Origin: Lishizhenia tianjinensis
GTDB taxonomy: Bacteria; Bacteroidota; Bacteroidia; Flavobacteriales_D; Crocinitomicaceae
DNA: 42,920 nucleotides
Assembly: GCA_945902115.1 (NCBI GenBank)
Contig: CAMDLY010000019.1
Coordinates: 1-42,920, forward strand
Direction of reading: 5' to 3'
The notes under the pieces were generated by a model. That model did not search any database. It saw nothing but the letters and a program-made list of their open reading frames with translations, and was not told the origin of the DNA. Both the position numbers and the translations under genes were made by a program. Shown here piece by piece: positions 8,938 to 16,764 of this stretch; positions within the stretch are counted from its first letter, which is position 1, and each line of letters begins with the position of its first letter.

Positions 8938-10208
8938 TTTTTTGTAATGAGTGTTTGTTTTCTGTCGGGTCCGACTGAAACAACGCTAATTGGGACGTTT
9001 AATTGTTCTTCTAAGTAAGAAACATAGTGTTTTAATGGTTCAGGACTTTCATCATACGACGTTAGATTTGTCAAATCAGTCGACCATCCCTTTAAGGAAG
9101 TATAGACCGGTGTAATTTGTTCATCGTTGACATCAAAAGGAAAGTCGTAAACTTCTTTTCCATTGATAAGGTAATGCGTACACACTTGTATTTCATCGAA
9201 AATACTCAATACGTCTGATTTCATCATGCATAATTCCGAGACGCCATTAATCATTATAGCATAGCGCATTTGTACCAAGTCAATCCATCCACATCTTCTT
9301 GGTCTTCCGGTAGTGGCACCAAACTCCTTACCTTCTTTTCTAATTTCCTCTCCCACTTCATCATCTAATTCAGTAGGGAAGGGGCCACTTCCAACTCGTG
9401 TGCAATAGGCCTTGAATATCCCAATAACTTTCCCTATTCTTGTTGGGGCTATTCCAAGCCCAGTGCATGTGCCTGCTGTAACCGTGTTAGATGATGTAAC
9501 AAATGGATATGTCCCGAAGTCGATATCCAGCATTGTTCCTTGCGCACCTTCAGCTAGAACCCTTTTACCCGAGAGAAACGCTGAGTTCAGATAATGCTCA
9601 CTGTCAACGGCTGTTAATTCTCTTAATTTATTGATACCTTCGAACCAAGGGCCTTCCAGTTCTGCTAAATTATAGCTAAAATTTTCATGGTGCTTGAGGA
9701 TTCCCTCGTGTTTTTCGACCAATGCATCATATTTTTCTCTAAATTTCGGTGAAAAAATATCCCCAACGCGTAGACCATTCCTTCCCGTTTTATCCATATA
9801 GGTTGGGCCAATTCCTTTTAAAGTTGATCCTATTTTGTTTTTACCTTTAAGCTGCTCAGATGCTGCATCTAACAACCGGTGTGTTGGAAGAATCAAGTGA
9901 GCTTTTTTTGATATTAATAAGCTCTTTTTAAAGTCGATAGCAAAGGGAGCTAATTTATCTAGTTCATTTTTAAAGATAACAGGATCTATTACTACACCGT
10001 TACCGACAAGATTTATGACGCTACTATGGAAAATACCTGAGGGTATTGTATGTAGAACATGTTTTATTCCTTCAAATTCTAAGGTATGACCTGCGTTTGG
10101 CCCGCCTTGAAAACGTGCAATGATATCGTAAGATGGTGTCAATACATCAACAATTTTTCCTTTTCCTTCATCTCCCCATTGAAGACCTAAAAGTACATCC
10201 ACTTTCAT
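8934..10208 (-). CDS. purA: Adenylosuccinate synthetase
   Basis: Cytoplasmic enzyme that condenses IMP and aspartate with GTP hydrolysis to adenylosuccinate, the first committed step from IMP to AMP. The GTP-binding loop GDEGKGK is at residues 12-18 with the catalytic Asp13, and GPNAGHT is at 36-42 with the catalytic His41. KGIGPTYMDKTGRNGLRVGD and TTGRPRRCGWID are further family signatures. The length of 424 residues is normal. It sits two bases after the STAS gene and overlaps the ostA-like gene by four bases. In many flavobacteria purA lies next to a fur-type gene, which agrees with this layout. Confidence 0.97.
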   Translation of the reverse strand: MKVDVLLGLQWGDEGKGKIVDVLTPSYDIIARFQGGPNAGHTLEFEGIKHVLHTIPSGIFHSSVINLVGNGVVIDPVIFKNELDKLAPFAIDFKKSLLISKKAHLILPTHRLLDAASEQLKGKNKIGSTLKGIGPTYMDKTGRNGLRVGDIFSPKFREKYDALVEKHEGILKHHENFSYNLAELEGPWFEGINKLRELTAVDSEHYLNSAFLSGKRVLAEGAQGTMLDIDFGTYPFVTSSNTVTAGTCTGLGIAPTRIGKVIGIFKAYCTRVGSGPFPTELDDEVGEEIRKEGKEFGATTGRPRRCGWIDLVQMRYAIMINGVSELCMMKSDVLSIFDEIQVCTHYLINGKEVYDFPFDVNDEQITPVYTSLKGWSTDLTNLTSYDESPEPLKHYVSYLEEQLNVPISVVSVGPDRKQTLITKK

Positions 10209-10210
10209 AC

Positions 10211-10549
10211 TTAAGATTTAAATATAGATTTTACCTCATTTAGCGAATCAACTATTGGAAATACTTCGTCCATTTTTGTAATCTCAAATAGTTTTTTAAT
10301 CCCTTCACCAACTTTCAATATTACCACCTCACCACCGTTAATTCTAGATCTTGTCAAAGATTTCACAAGAAATGCAATACCACTAGAATTTGTGTGTTGT
10401 AGTTTCGATAAATCAAATACCAATTTCCAATTTTTATTCTCGTTTAACATCTTGTGAGCAGGTTCTAAATCAGCTTCGGACAGAATTCGACCTTCCATTT
10501 CAATTATTTTGAAATCATCCTGAAATTTAATCTTAATTGAAAGACTCAT
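10211..10549 (-). CDS. STAS domain protein (anti-sigma factor antagonist type)
   Basis: A single 112-residue STAS domain. The core [21 protein letters not shown] contains the NSSG phospho-acceptor loop at residues 54-57. In SpoIIAA-type antagonists this loop is DSSG and the first Ser (here Ser55) is phosphorylated by a partner kinase. Here Asn replaces the usual Asp. The usual partners (RsbW/SpoIIAB-type kinase, PP2C phosphatase) are not in this window. The gene overlaps the upstream fur gene in ATGA and ends two bases before purA, so co-transcription and translational coupling are likely. The target is unknown. Whether it regulates a sigma factor or another process cannot be told from sequence. 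Confidence 0.88.
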   Translation of the reverse strand: MSLSIKIKFQDDFKIIEMEGRILSEADLEPAHKMLNENKNWKLVFDLSKLQHTNSSGIAFLVKSLTRSRINGGEVVILKVGEGIKKLFEITKMDEVFPIVDSLNEVKSIFKS

Positions 10550-10980
10550 TTTTTTTGATTTTTTGTTCCGTAGAAATAAAGGGAATGATGATCGACTGTA
10601 ATGCCAAATAATTCTTCAATGGTAGATTTTATTTGATGAATCCTGGGATCACAAAATTCAATGACTTCTCCCGTATCGGTGCAAATGATATGGTCGTGTT
10701 GTTTATTATTGTGCGATTTTTCGAATTGTGCGATGTTTTTTCCAAATTGGTGCTTTCTAACTAGATTGCAAGAGAGGAGCAAATCTATGGTGTTGTATAG
10801 TGTGGCCCTTGATACCCTGTAGTTATGATTTTTCATTTTTATATACAAAGACTCAACATCGAAGTGTCCTTCGTAATTGTAAATTTCTTCCAGTATTGCA
10901 AATCTCTCTGGTGTTTTTCTATGCCCATTTTGTTCTAAATAGGACGAGAAAATTACCCTTACTTTTTCATTTAAATCCAT
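10546..10980 (-). CDS. Fur-family transcriptional regulator
   Basis: Winged-helix metalloregulator of 144 residues. The DNA-binding half carries [26 protein letters not shown] and [14 protein letters not shown], the recognition helix region. The dimer/metal half carries [16 protein letters not shown] and ends with [10 protein letters not shown]. The regulatory-site histidines (HDH, HH) are present. The first structural CxxC is reduced to CTDT and the second CxxC is absent. I start at the ATG at 10980. The upstream ATG at 10998 overlaps an exact -7 box (10996-11003) and adds only MFLRFY. The first gene of the operon with STAS, purA and ostA-like, it may repress its own operon. The metal (iron, zinc, manganese or peroxide sensing) cannot be assigned. 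Confidence 0.88.
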   Translation of the reverse strand: MDLNEKVRVIFSSYLEQNGHRKTPERFAILEEIYNYEGHFDVESLYIKMKNHNYRVSRATLYNTIDLLLSCNLVRKHQFGKNIAQFEKSHNNKQHDHIICTDTGEVIEFCDPRIHQIKSTIEELFGITVDHHSLYFYGTKNQKK

Positions 10981-10995
10981 GTAAAACCTAAGAAA

Positions 10996-11003
10996 CAAAT
11001 TTA
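10996..11003 (-). promoter_or_regulatory. Predicted -7 box of the fur-STAS-purA-ostA operon
   Basis: On the minus strand this is TAAATTTG, an exact match to the Bacteroidota -7 consensus TAnnTTTG, with 15 bases between it and the ATG at 10980. No TTG (-33) stands at the usual spacing of about 17-23 bases, so this rests on the -7 element alone. Confidence 0.5.
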
Positions 11004-11060
11004 ATAATAGTCTGACTGTGTGCAGTGTTTATAACAAATGTTTATCAACATATTTTTAAC

Positions 11061-11088
11061 CAAAAAAAAGGGAGCATAGCTCCCTTTT
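11061..11088 (-). terminator. Rho-independent terminator of rpsA
   Basis: AAAAGGGAGC at 11066-11075, a three-base loop and GCTCCCTTTT at 11079-11088 form a perfect 10-bp hairpin. On the minus strand it runs into further T residues. It lies 23 bases beyond the rpsA stop codon. Confidence 0.85.
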
Positions 11089-11110
11089 CATTCTGTAAAG
11101 ATCTAGGCAA

Positions 11111-12904
11111 TTATTCGCCTTTTTCCATTTTTTCTTTCAACTCAGCTAAGGCATCGATATCACCAAGCGTTGATTTCTCAGATGCTTGATTAACCGCTTG
11201 AACGGCAGAATTACCTGTCGATGTTGTAGCTTTTTTACCTTTAGCACTTGAACTAGCGCTTGGCTTATCCTCACCCTCTTCGAAGGTACGTGTATGTGAG
11301 ACAACGATCTTTTTAGCATCTTTATTGAATTCGATAACTTTAAAGTCGAGAACTTCTTCAACTTTAGCGTTGCTTCCGTCTGCTTTTTTCAAATGTTTAG
11401 CTGGACAAATCCCCTCTACACCATAAGGTAAAGAGACAATACCTGACTTATCTTTCATGTCAATGATAGTTCCACTGTGTATATTTCCTTCAGCAAAAGT
11501 AGCTTCAAAAACATCCCAAGGATTTTCCTCAAGTTGTTTATGTCCTAGAGAAATTCTTCTGTTATCTCGGTCGATTTCTAAAACTATAACATTCATTTCT
11601 TCGCCTACTTTGCAAAATTCTGATGGATGCTTAATTTTCTTTTGCCAAGACAAGTCAGAAATATGAATCAAGCCATCTACCCCTTCTTCCAATTCAACGA
11701 ATACGCCGAAGTTTGTAAAGTTGCGAACTTTTGCAGAATGCTTAGAGCCAACAGCATATTTTACCTCAATATCATTCCATGGGTCAGGCATCAATTGTTT
11801 GATTCCAAGAGACATTTTTTTATCTTCTCTATCTAGGGTTAAAACAACGGATTCCACTGTGTCTCCTACAGCCATAAAGTCTTGTGCAGAACGTAAGTGT
11901 TGTGACCAACTCATTTCAGATACGTGAATAAGTCCTTCTACACCGGGGGCAATTTCAACAAATGCTCCATAGTCAGCTATCACCACTACTTTTCCTGATA
12001 ATTTATCTCCTATTGAAATATTACCGTCTAATGAATCCCAAGGATGCGGTTGTAGTTGTTTAAGACCTAAGGCAATTCTTTTCTTTTCGTCATCGAAGTC
12101 GAGAATTACAACATTTATTTTCTGATCTAATTCAAGCATCTCTTCGGGATGTGTAACACGACCCCATGATAAGTCAGTAATATGTATCAAGCCATCAACA
12201 CCACCTAGGTCGATAAAAACACCATAAGAAGTAATATTTTTCACAATACCTTCTAATATTTGTCCTTTTTCTAGGCCAGAAATAATTTGTTTTTTCTGTT
12301 CTTCAAGTTCTGCTTCAATTAACGCTTTGTGAGAAACAACGACATTTCTAAATTCCTCGTTGATTTTAACCACCTTGAATTCCATGTTCTTTCCAACATA
12401 TACATCGTAGTCACGAATTGGCTTTACATCAATTTGAGAACCAGGTAAAAATGCTTCTATGCCGAAAACGTCAACAATTAAACCACCTTTGGTTCGGCAC
12501 TTTACATAACCTGTTATAATTTCTCCAGTGCGTAAAACATCATTTACGCGAATCCATGCGCTGTGCATGCGAGCAGTTTTATGAGAGACGATGAGCTGAC
12601 CTGTTTTGTCCTCTCTGCATTCCACATATACGTCTACAACGTCTCCAATCTTCAATTCGGAGTTGTAGCGAAATTCATTTGCTGCAACTACACCTTCAGA
12701 TTTATAACCAATGTTTATGATTACTTCTTTTTTTGTGATTAGTACAACTGTACCTTGGATTACTTCTTTTTCGTTTATTGAAGTAAGGGTTTTTTCGTAA
12801 CGATCAGACATTTCTGAACGCTGTACTCTGGTGTAGCCATCTAATTGTAAAGCTTCCCAATCAAAATCTGCTGTACCAGCAGTGTTTACTGTATTTTCTG
12901 CCAT
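11111..12904 (-). CDS. rpsA: 30S ribosomal protein S1
   Basis: Ribosomal mRNA-binding protein of 597 residues with six S1 (OB-fold) repeats. They begin near residues 48 (EVIQGTVVLI), 130 (GEIITGYVKC), 213 (GQILEGIVKNITSYGVFIDL), 298 (GDKLSGKVVVIADYGAFVEI), 383 (GSKHSAKVRNFTNFGVFVEL) and 468 (GNIHSGTIID). Repeats 3-5 keep the classic GVDGLIH-SDLSW pattern, and repeats 1, 2 and 6 are divergent as in other S1 proteins. A low-complexity Ser/Ala/Lys/Thr tail follows. It is monocistronic, with its own terminator and a 165-base upstream gap that contains three small hairpins. As S1 initiates translation on mRNAs and Bacteroidota rarely use Shine-Dalgarno sites, its expression control is of interest. 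Confidence 0.96.
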   Translation of the reverse strand: MAENTVNTAGTADFDWEALQLDGYTRVQRSEMSDRYEKTLTSINEKEVIQGTVVLITKKEVIINIGYKSEGVVAANEFRYNSELKIGDVVDVYVECREDKTGQLIVSHKTARMHSAWIRVNDVLRTGEIITGYVKCRTKGGLIVDVFGIEAFLPGSQIDVKPIRDYDVYVGKNMEFKVVKINEEFRNVVVSHKALIEAELEEQKKQIISGLEKGQILEGIVKNITSYGVFIDLGGVDGLIHITDLSWGRVTHPEEMLELDQKINVVILDFDDEKKRIALGLKQLQPHPWDSLDGNISIGDKLSGKVVVIADYGAFVEIAPGVEGLIHVSEMSWSQHLRSAQDFMAVGDTVESVVLTLDREDKKMSLGIKQLMPDPWNDIEVKYAVGSKHSAKVRNFTNFGVFVELEEGVDGLIHISDLSWQKKIKHPSEFCKVGEEMNVIVLEIDRDNRRISLGHKQLEENPWDVFEATFAEGNIHSGTIIDMKDKSGIVSLPYGVEGICPAKHLKKADGSNAKVEEVLDFKVIEFNKDAKKIVVSHTRTFEEGEDKPSASSSAKGKKATTSTGNSAVQAVNQASEKSTLGDIDALAELKEKMEKGE

Positions 12905-12922
12905 TTGGCTTAATTAATTGTA

Positions 12923-12997
12923 TTTCAAAAATCCTTACTATTTGAAAGAAATAATTACTTAGCGTTGTATAGGAAACGCTGCTTTCACCTTGAAAGC
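12923..12997 (-). promoter_or_regulatory. rpsA leader with three tandem hairpins
   Basis: Three perfect inverted repeats lie in a row upstream of the rpsA ATG: TTTCAAA 12923-12929 with TTTGAAA 12941-12947; AGCGTT 12961-12966 with AACGCT 12975-12980; GCTTTC 12981-12986 with GAAAGC 12992-12997. The last two abut. If they are transcribed, the rpsA 5' leader would be structured, which would fit autogenous translational control by S1 as known for the E. coli rpsA leader. No promoter was recognised, so the transcript start is unknown. Confidence 0.4.
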
Positions 12998-13069
12998 GGT
13001 CGCGAAGTTAATGATTTTGAATTGAATGGTAAAATAAAAAAGGAACTAATTACCTACTTTTGTGAGTAA

Positions 13070-13999
13070 TCAGGGAGATTTTTTCTTTTTTTTCTCTTCG
13101 AGTTTGATAATATCGGTACGAATGCCGTAATCGTCGAAGGAATATTCTTCAATTTTCTTTCCTTTAACATAAACAGTGACTAGTTTAGGTTTTCCATCAG
13201 TGTAATTTTCTATATGCTTGCCTTCAGGAATATCCTTTTTGAAAAAAGCCTGATTTACAATTTTTCCCTGCTCATCGCTGGTTCTAAATTCACCATTTTT
13301 TAAGCCATTATTCCATTCTTCTACTCTTGCCTCTTTTCCATCGGGATAGAAAATTTTCCACTTACCGTGTTTCTTACCGTCCTTGTAATAATAGTCGACC
13401 TCTATTTTTCCATTTGGGGCGTAGGTTTGGTGAGCTCCGTCTAATAGGCCGTCTTTGTACCGAACAATTTTGGCGCGTTTAGAATTTTCGTAATACTCAA
13501 TTTTGACGCCATTGGGCTTACCATTTTTATACTCCTCCATGTAAATGGTGTCATTTTTTGTATTGTTTTCAAATAAAATATATTTACCATCAACTACATT
13601 GTTTATATGTGTAATTTCTCTTTCTTTTCGGTAGGTACTATCGAAAAATACCACACTTGTCCCGTTTAATTTCCCTAAAACAAAATTTTGAACGGACTGT
13701 GGACAACCTGAATTATAATATGAAGTATCTTGGCCATTTCTTTTTCCATCAATGATTGAAATTTGCTCTTGCATAACACCATTGCGGTAACAACTGATAC
13801 ACGTTCCCGAAAACAACATAGAATTATCCCTTTTTGAGAGATAGGTATTCGACTCCTCATCGAAGGCGACAAGATTTCTACAATCATTATATTTTTGAGG
13901 ACATATTTTTTTTCTTTTGTAGCACGGCGCACTCTCTTGGGCAAATATGAATGAGGCCATCGCTAAACTCACGTAAATGGAAGAAATTAATTTTATCAT
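13070..13999 (-). CDS. Secreted MORN-type repeat protein (YwqK-like, 309 aa)
   Basis: A signal peptide (MIKLISSIYVSLAMASFIFA) is followed by a Cys-rich stretch (PCYKRKKICPQKYNDC) and then about seven repeats of roughly 23 residues of the form K(D/N)G-x-x-x-G-x-x-x-x-Y/F. Clear copies are KNGKPNGVKIEYYENS, KDGLLDGAHQTYAPNG, KDGKKHGKWKIFYPDG and NNGLKNGEFRT. These MORN_2 repeats form a beta-meander. Bacteroidota proteins with them are often labelled YwqK-family antitoxins, which is not a safe functional call here because the protein is exported. I chose the ATG at 13999. The longer frame to 14086 would overlap the thioesterase gene and bury the signal peptide. It is the last gene of the FlaA1-thioesterase operon. 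Confidence 0.8.
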   Translation of the reverse strand: MIKLISSIYVSLAMASFIFAQESAPCYKRKKICPQKYNDCRNLVAFDEESNTYLSKRDNSMLFSGTCISCYRNGVMQEQISIIDGKRNGQDTSYYNSGCPQSVQNFVLGKLNGTSVVFFDSTYRKEREITHINNVVDGKYILFENNTKNDTIYMEEYKNGKPNGVKIEYYENSKRAKIVRYKDGLLDGAHQTYAPNGKIEVDYYYKDGKKHGKWKIFYPDGKEARVEEWNNGLKNGEFRTSDEQGKIVNQAFFKKDIPEGKHIENYTDGKPKLVTVYVKGKKIEEYSFDDYGIRTDIIKLEEKKKKKSP

Positions 14000-14028
14000 A
14001 TTTGTAGGAATGATTCGTTTAATTATTG

Positions 14029-14424
14029 TTACGAATTTAGTGCCATTAAACGCATTTTCATTTTTTCGGGAATCAATTGAGTACAATTATTAACGTTGTT
14101 GAAGCTAACCATAACTGATTTTCCTTTGGTTACGACTCTTTCCTTCACAGTAATTAGGTAATTTAATGTGAAACTTTTACTTCCAATGTGTTCTACAGAG
14201 ATACTAACCTCAGGGGAGTCATGTAATAATATAGGTGAGAGGTAGTCAATTTCATTTCTTGCTAATAAAATTCCATCTGAATTCCAATCCCATTCTTCGC
14301 CAAGTATTTGCTTGAAATAATGTACACGAGCCATCTCGAAGTAGCTTAAATATACCGCGTTATTAACGTGTCCCATTACATCAATATCGGCAAAACGTAT
14401 TTGTATTTGTGCAGGACTTATCAT
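14029..14424 (-). CDS. 4-hydroxybenzoyl-CoA-type acyl-CoA thioesterase (hotdog fold)
   Basis: A 131-residue single hotdog domain. The family signature RFADIDVMGHVNNAVYLSYF covers residues 10-29, with Asp13/Asp15 in the catalytic region and the central helix HVNNAVYLSYFEMARVHYF. The strand SISVEHIGSKSFTLNYLI and a C-terminal strand ending in VSFNN complete the fold. It probably hydrolyses acyl-CoA esters in the cytosol. The substrate is not predictable. It overlaps the upstream dehydratase gene in ATGA, so translation is coupled, and the MORN-repeat gene follows. Confidence 0.88.
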   Translation of the reverse strand: MISPAQIQIRFADIDVMGHVNNAVYLSYFEMARVHYFKQILGEEWDWNSDGILLARNEIDYLSPILLHDSPEVSISVEHIGSKSFTLNYLITVKERVVTKGKSVMVSFNNVNNCTQLIPEKMKMRLMALNS

Positions 14425-16304
14425 AAATCTAATTTTTCGTATTCGGAGTTATTACTGATATATTCGGGAACGATTTTTTTCATCAATGCTACAATTTCCA
14501 TATTTTTCTGAGTAGGAATTAATGCGATTAAATCAGAAATATAATTCATGGAATCAACCCCGGCCATTCTCGTTTTTGCAATCAAAATTTTCTCATGATG
14601 CGTCGGTAATGTATTTTCTTCATTCGCCAATAGCTCCTCGTAAAGTTTTTCACCAGGCCTGAGACCTGTATATTTAATTTCGATGTCTTTTCCTAATTCA
14701 AGATTACTCAGTGTAATCATTTTCTTTGCAAGCTCAATAATTTTGATAGGTTCTCCCATCTCGAATACAAAAATCTCACCGCCATTTCCTATAGTTCCGG
14801 CTTCCATAACCAATTGACATGCCTCAGGAATGGTCATGAAAAATCTAGTTATGCGTTCATCGGTTACAGTAATTGGACCTCCGTTTTTGATTTGTTTTTC
14901 AAATAATGGAATTACCGAGCCATTTGATCCTAGCACGTTGCCAAATCTGGTAGTAATAAATTTTGTATTGCTGCTATTGTTTATAAATTGGGTATACATT
15001 TCAGCAATTCGTTTTGAAGCCCCCATAACATTCGTGGGGTTAACGGCTTTATCCGTAGAGATCATTACAAATTTCCCAACGCCACAAGCGTTGGCTAGGT
15101 CTGTAAGGATTTTTGTGCCTTTTATGTTATTCAATACCGCCTCGGCCGGGTTAAGTTCCATCATGGGGACGTGTTTGTAAGCAGCGGCATGAAAGATTAC
15201 ATCAAATGAAAATGCGTGAAAAAGCTTATGCATACGCTCTTCGTTGCAAATATCACCTACTACGATTTCATAATTCAACTTTGGATACGATTCTTTTAAC
15301 TCATGTTGTATATCATAGAGCGGAGATTCTGCTTGATCCAAAAGAATTAATAGTCTTGGATTAAAGGTTGCGATTTCTCTGCACAGTCCCGAACCAATTG
15401 AACCAGCTGCGCCACTTACGAGTATAGTTTTTCCTTCGAGATTAGCTTTGATTTCGTCAATACTCAACTTTATAGTTGCCCGGCCTAATAATTCTTCAAT
15501 ATTAATTTGTGTGATTTGCTTTGAGCTAAAACCTCCGTTAATCCAGCTTTTTGCATGGGGAACTTTTTTTATGGAAATTCCGTGGTCAAGGCAAATATTT
15601 GCTATTTCACGTTGTCGATTTACCTGTAATTTTTGAACAGCAATAATGCATGATTTCACATTATACTGGGATTTTAATTTTTGAAGGTCATCCAATTTAT
15701 ATACTTTTCGACCTTCAATTCTGTTTCCGACTAATTTGTTGTTGTCATCAATAAAAGCAACAACGACTTGGTTGTTTTTGGTATCTTGTTCAATAGTTTT
15801 TTTGGTAATTAAACCTGAAATCCCTGCCCCAAAAATAACTACGGCTTCTTTTGCGTCTATATTTTTCTTCGATTCTAAGTAAGTTAATTTCACCACAAAA
15901 CGGCTTCCTACCATGAAGACAAAGCTTGCCATAAACTCCATAATCAAAACCGATGTTGGAAAAAGGTAGTATCCGTCGAACATAAAATACCGAACGAAGC
16001 CACCAATAAAAAACAACATTGAGATGGTCGATACGGCTATAAATATGCGTTTTAAGTCCTCGGTTGAAGTATGTCGTAACAATCCTTGATGGATTTTAAA
16101 TAAATAAAAAACAACAAATTTTATCAGGAAGAAGAGCCACAATGACTTTGATAATTGGTTCCACTCTTTTTCAATTGTTTCGTAATCCGCTGTCATGTCA
16201 AATCTGAGCAGGTAGGCAATACTGAGCGCTAGGGCTGCAATACCGAGATCAGCTACCAGAACTATCCAACGAGGGGTGCGAGACTTAAAAGAAAATATAG
16301 TCAT
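14421..16304 (-). CDS. Membrane-bound UDP-sugar 4,6-dehydratase (FlaA1/WbpM/CapD family)
   Basis: Inner-membrane enzyme of 627 residues that starts deoxy-amino-sugar synthesis for surface polysaccharides, usually on UDP-GlcNAc. Residues about 12-140 hold four membrane helices. Residues about 150-270 form a CoA-binding-like Rossmann domain (VIFGAGISG at 156-164). Residues about 288-575 form the short-chain dehydrogenase domain with GAAGSIGSG at 298-306. The catalytic motif is STDKAVNPTNVMGASKR (416-432), with Met427 in place of the Tyr of YxxxK, the SMK triad typical of this membrane subgroup. The first gene in an overlapping set with the thioesterase and MORN genes, it follows a small secreted protein by four bases. 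The exact sugar product is not known. Confidence 0.92.
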   Translation of the reverse strand: MTIFSFKSRTPRWIVLVADLGIAALALSIAYLLRFDMTADYETIEKEWNQLSKSLWLFFLIKFVVFYLFKIHQGLLRHTSTEDLKRIFIAVSTISMLFFIGGFVRYFMFDGYYLFPTSVLIMEFMASFVFMVGSRFVVKLTYLESKKNIDAKEAVVIFGAGISGLITKKTIEQDTKNNQVVVAFIDDNNKLVGNRIEGRKVYKLDDLQKLKSQYNVKSCIIAVQKLQVNRQREIANICLDHGISIKKVPHAKSWINGGFSSKQITQINIEELLGRATIKLSIDEIKANLEGKTILVSGAAGSIGSGLCREIATFNPRLLILLDQAESPLYDIQHELKESYPKLNYEIVVGDICNEERMHKLFHAFSFDVIFHAAAYKHVPMMELNPAEAVLNNIKGTKILTDLANACGVGKFVMISTDKAVNPTNVMGASKRIAEMYTQFINNSSNTKFITTRFGNVLGSNGSVIPLFEKQIKNGGPITVTDERITRFFMTIPEACQLVMEAGTIGNGGEIFVFEMGEPIKIIELAKKMITLSNLELGKDIEIKYTGLRPGEKLYEELLANEENTLPTHHEKILIAKTRMAGVDSMNYISDLIALIPTQKNMEIVALMKKIVPEYISNNSEYEKLDL

Positions 16305-16308
16305 TATC

Positions 16309-16713
16309 TTACTCTACGGTAAAAGCAGTCAATTGTAAATCAGATAAAATAGCAGCAATTCGTCTACTCTTATCTTCTTTAAAATATTTCAGTCCACCAC
16401 TTGTTCTATCCGTTAAATTACCTTTAATTATTTCACCGGGTTCAAGGTTGAAAGAAAATTGGTATTCTTTATTTCCGCAATTACTACAAATACCATCATA
16501 ATACATGTCAACATGAAAAGATATTTTTTTTTTGGTCTTAGTGCTATTCTCGATTTGAGCGATTTCAAATATCCATCCGAACTCGGTTGAATTTTTATCT
16601 CTGACCTCTATTGAATTGGTTATGATAATAACTCCACTCTTTTCAAATTTATGTTGTGAAAAAATAAAATTATGTGATGATAACAGTAAGAAAAGAAGAG
16701 CAAATGTTTTCAT
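16309..16713 (-). CDS. Small exported protein, unknown function (134 aa)
   Basis: A signal peptide (MKTFALLFLLLSSHNFIFSQ) is followed by about 115 residues with GVIIITNSIEVRDKN, a single CSNCGN motif and the C-terminal strand AAILSDLQLTAFTVE. No family recognised; it looks like a small beta-rich periplasmic protein. I start at the ATG at 16713. The in-frame codon at 16731 lies inside the promoter palindrome, and its translation would put MYKYNF before the signal peptide. It is the first gene of the minus-strand operon that continues with the FlaA1-type dehydratase. Confidence 0.7.
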   Translation of the reverse strand: MKTFALLFLLLSSHNFIFSQHKFEKSGVIIITNSIEVRDKNSTEFGWIFEIAQIENSTKTKKKISFHVDMYYDGICSNCGNKEYQFSFNLEPGEIIKGNLTDRTSGGLKYFKEDKSRRIAAILSDLQLTAFTVE

Positions 16714-16717
16714 GAAG

Positions 16718-16737
16718 TTATATTTGTACAAATATAA
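16718..16737. promoter_or_regulatory. 20-bp perfect palindrome with a -7 box on each strand
   Basis: TTATATTTGTACAAATATAA reads identically on both strands and fills the middle of the 51-base gap between two divergent genes. It contains TATATTTG, an exact TAnnTTTG, at 16719-16726 on the plus strand and, by symmetry, at 16729-16736 on the minus strand. The predicted starts give leaders of about 34 bases to the CYTH gene (16765) and about 11 bases to the small exported protein (16713). No TTG was seen at -33 on either strand. It could also be an operator for a dimeric repressor. Confidence 0.6.
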
Positions 16738-16764
16738 TCATAATCCGAAAAAAAAATATCAGTA

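Noticed and set aside
13055-13062. Exact TACTTTTG (-7 like) on the plus strand, next to the 3' end of the MORN gene
   Set aside because: No plus-strand gene follows and no TTG lies at the right distance. It would only give an RNA antisense to the MORN gene, and such octamers occur by chance about once per one to two kilobases in this AT-rich DNA.
13070-13999. MORN-repeat protein as the antitoxin of a toxin-antitoxin pair
   Set aside because: It has a signal peptide and no toxin-like neighbour. The label comes only from the repeat family name.
14000-14086. N-terminal extension of the MORN protein
   Set aside because: The extra 29 residues would overlap the thioesterase gene and place a charged stretch before an obvious signal peptide, so the ATG at 13999 is preferred.
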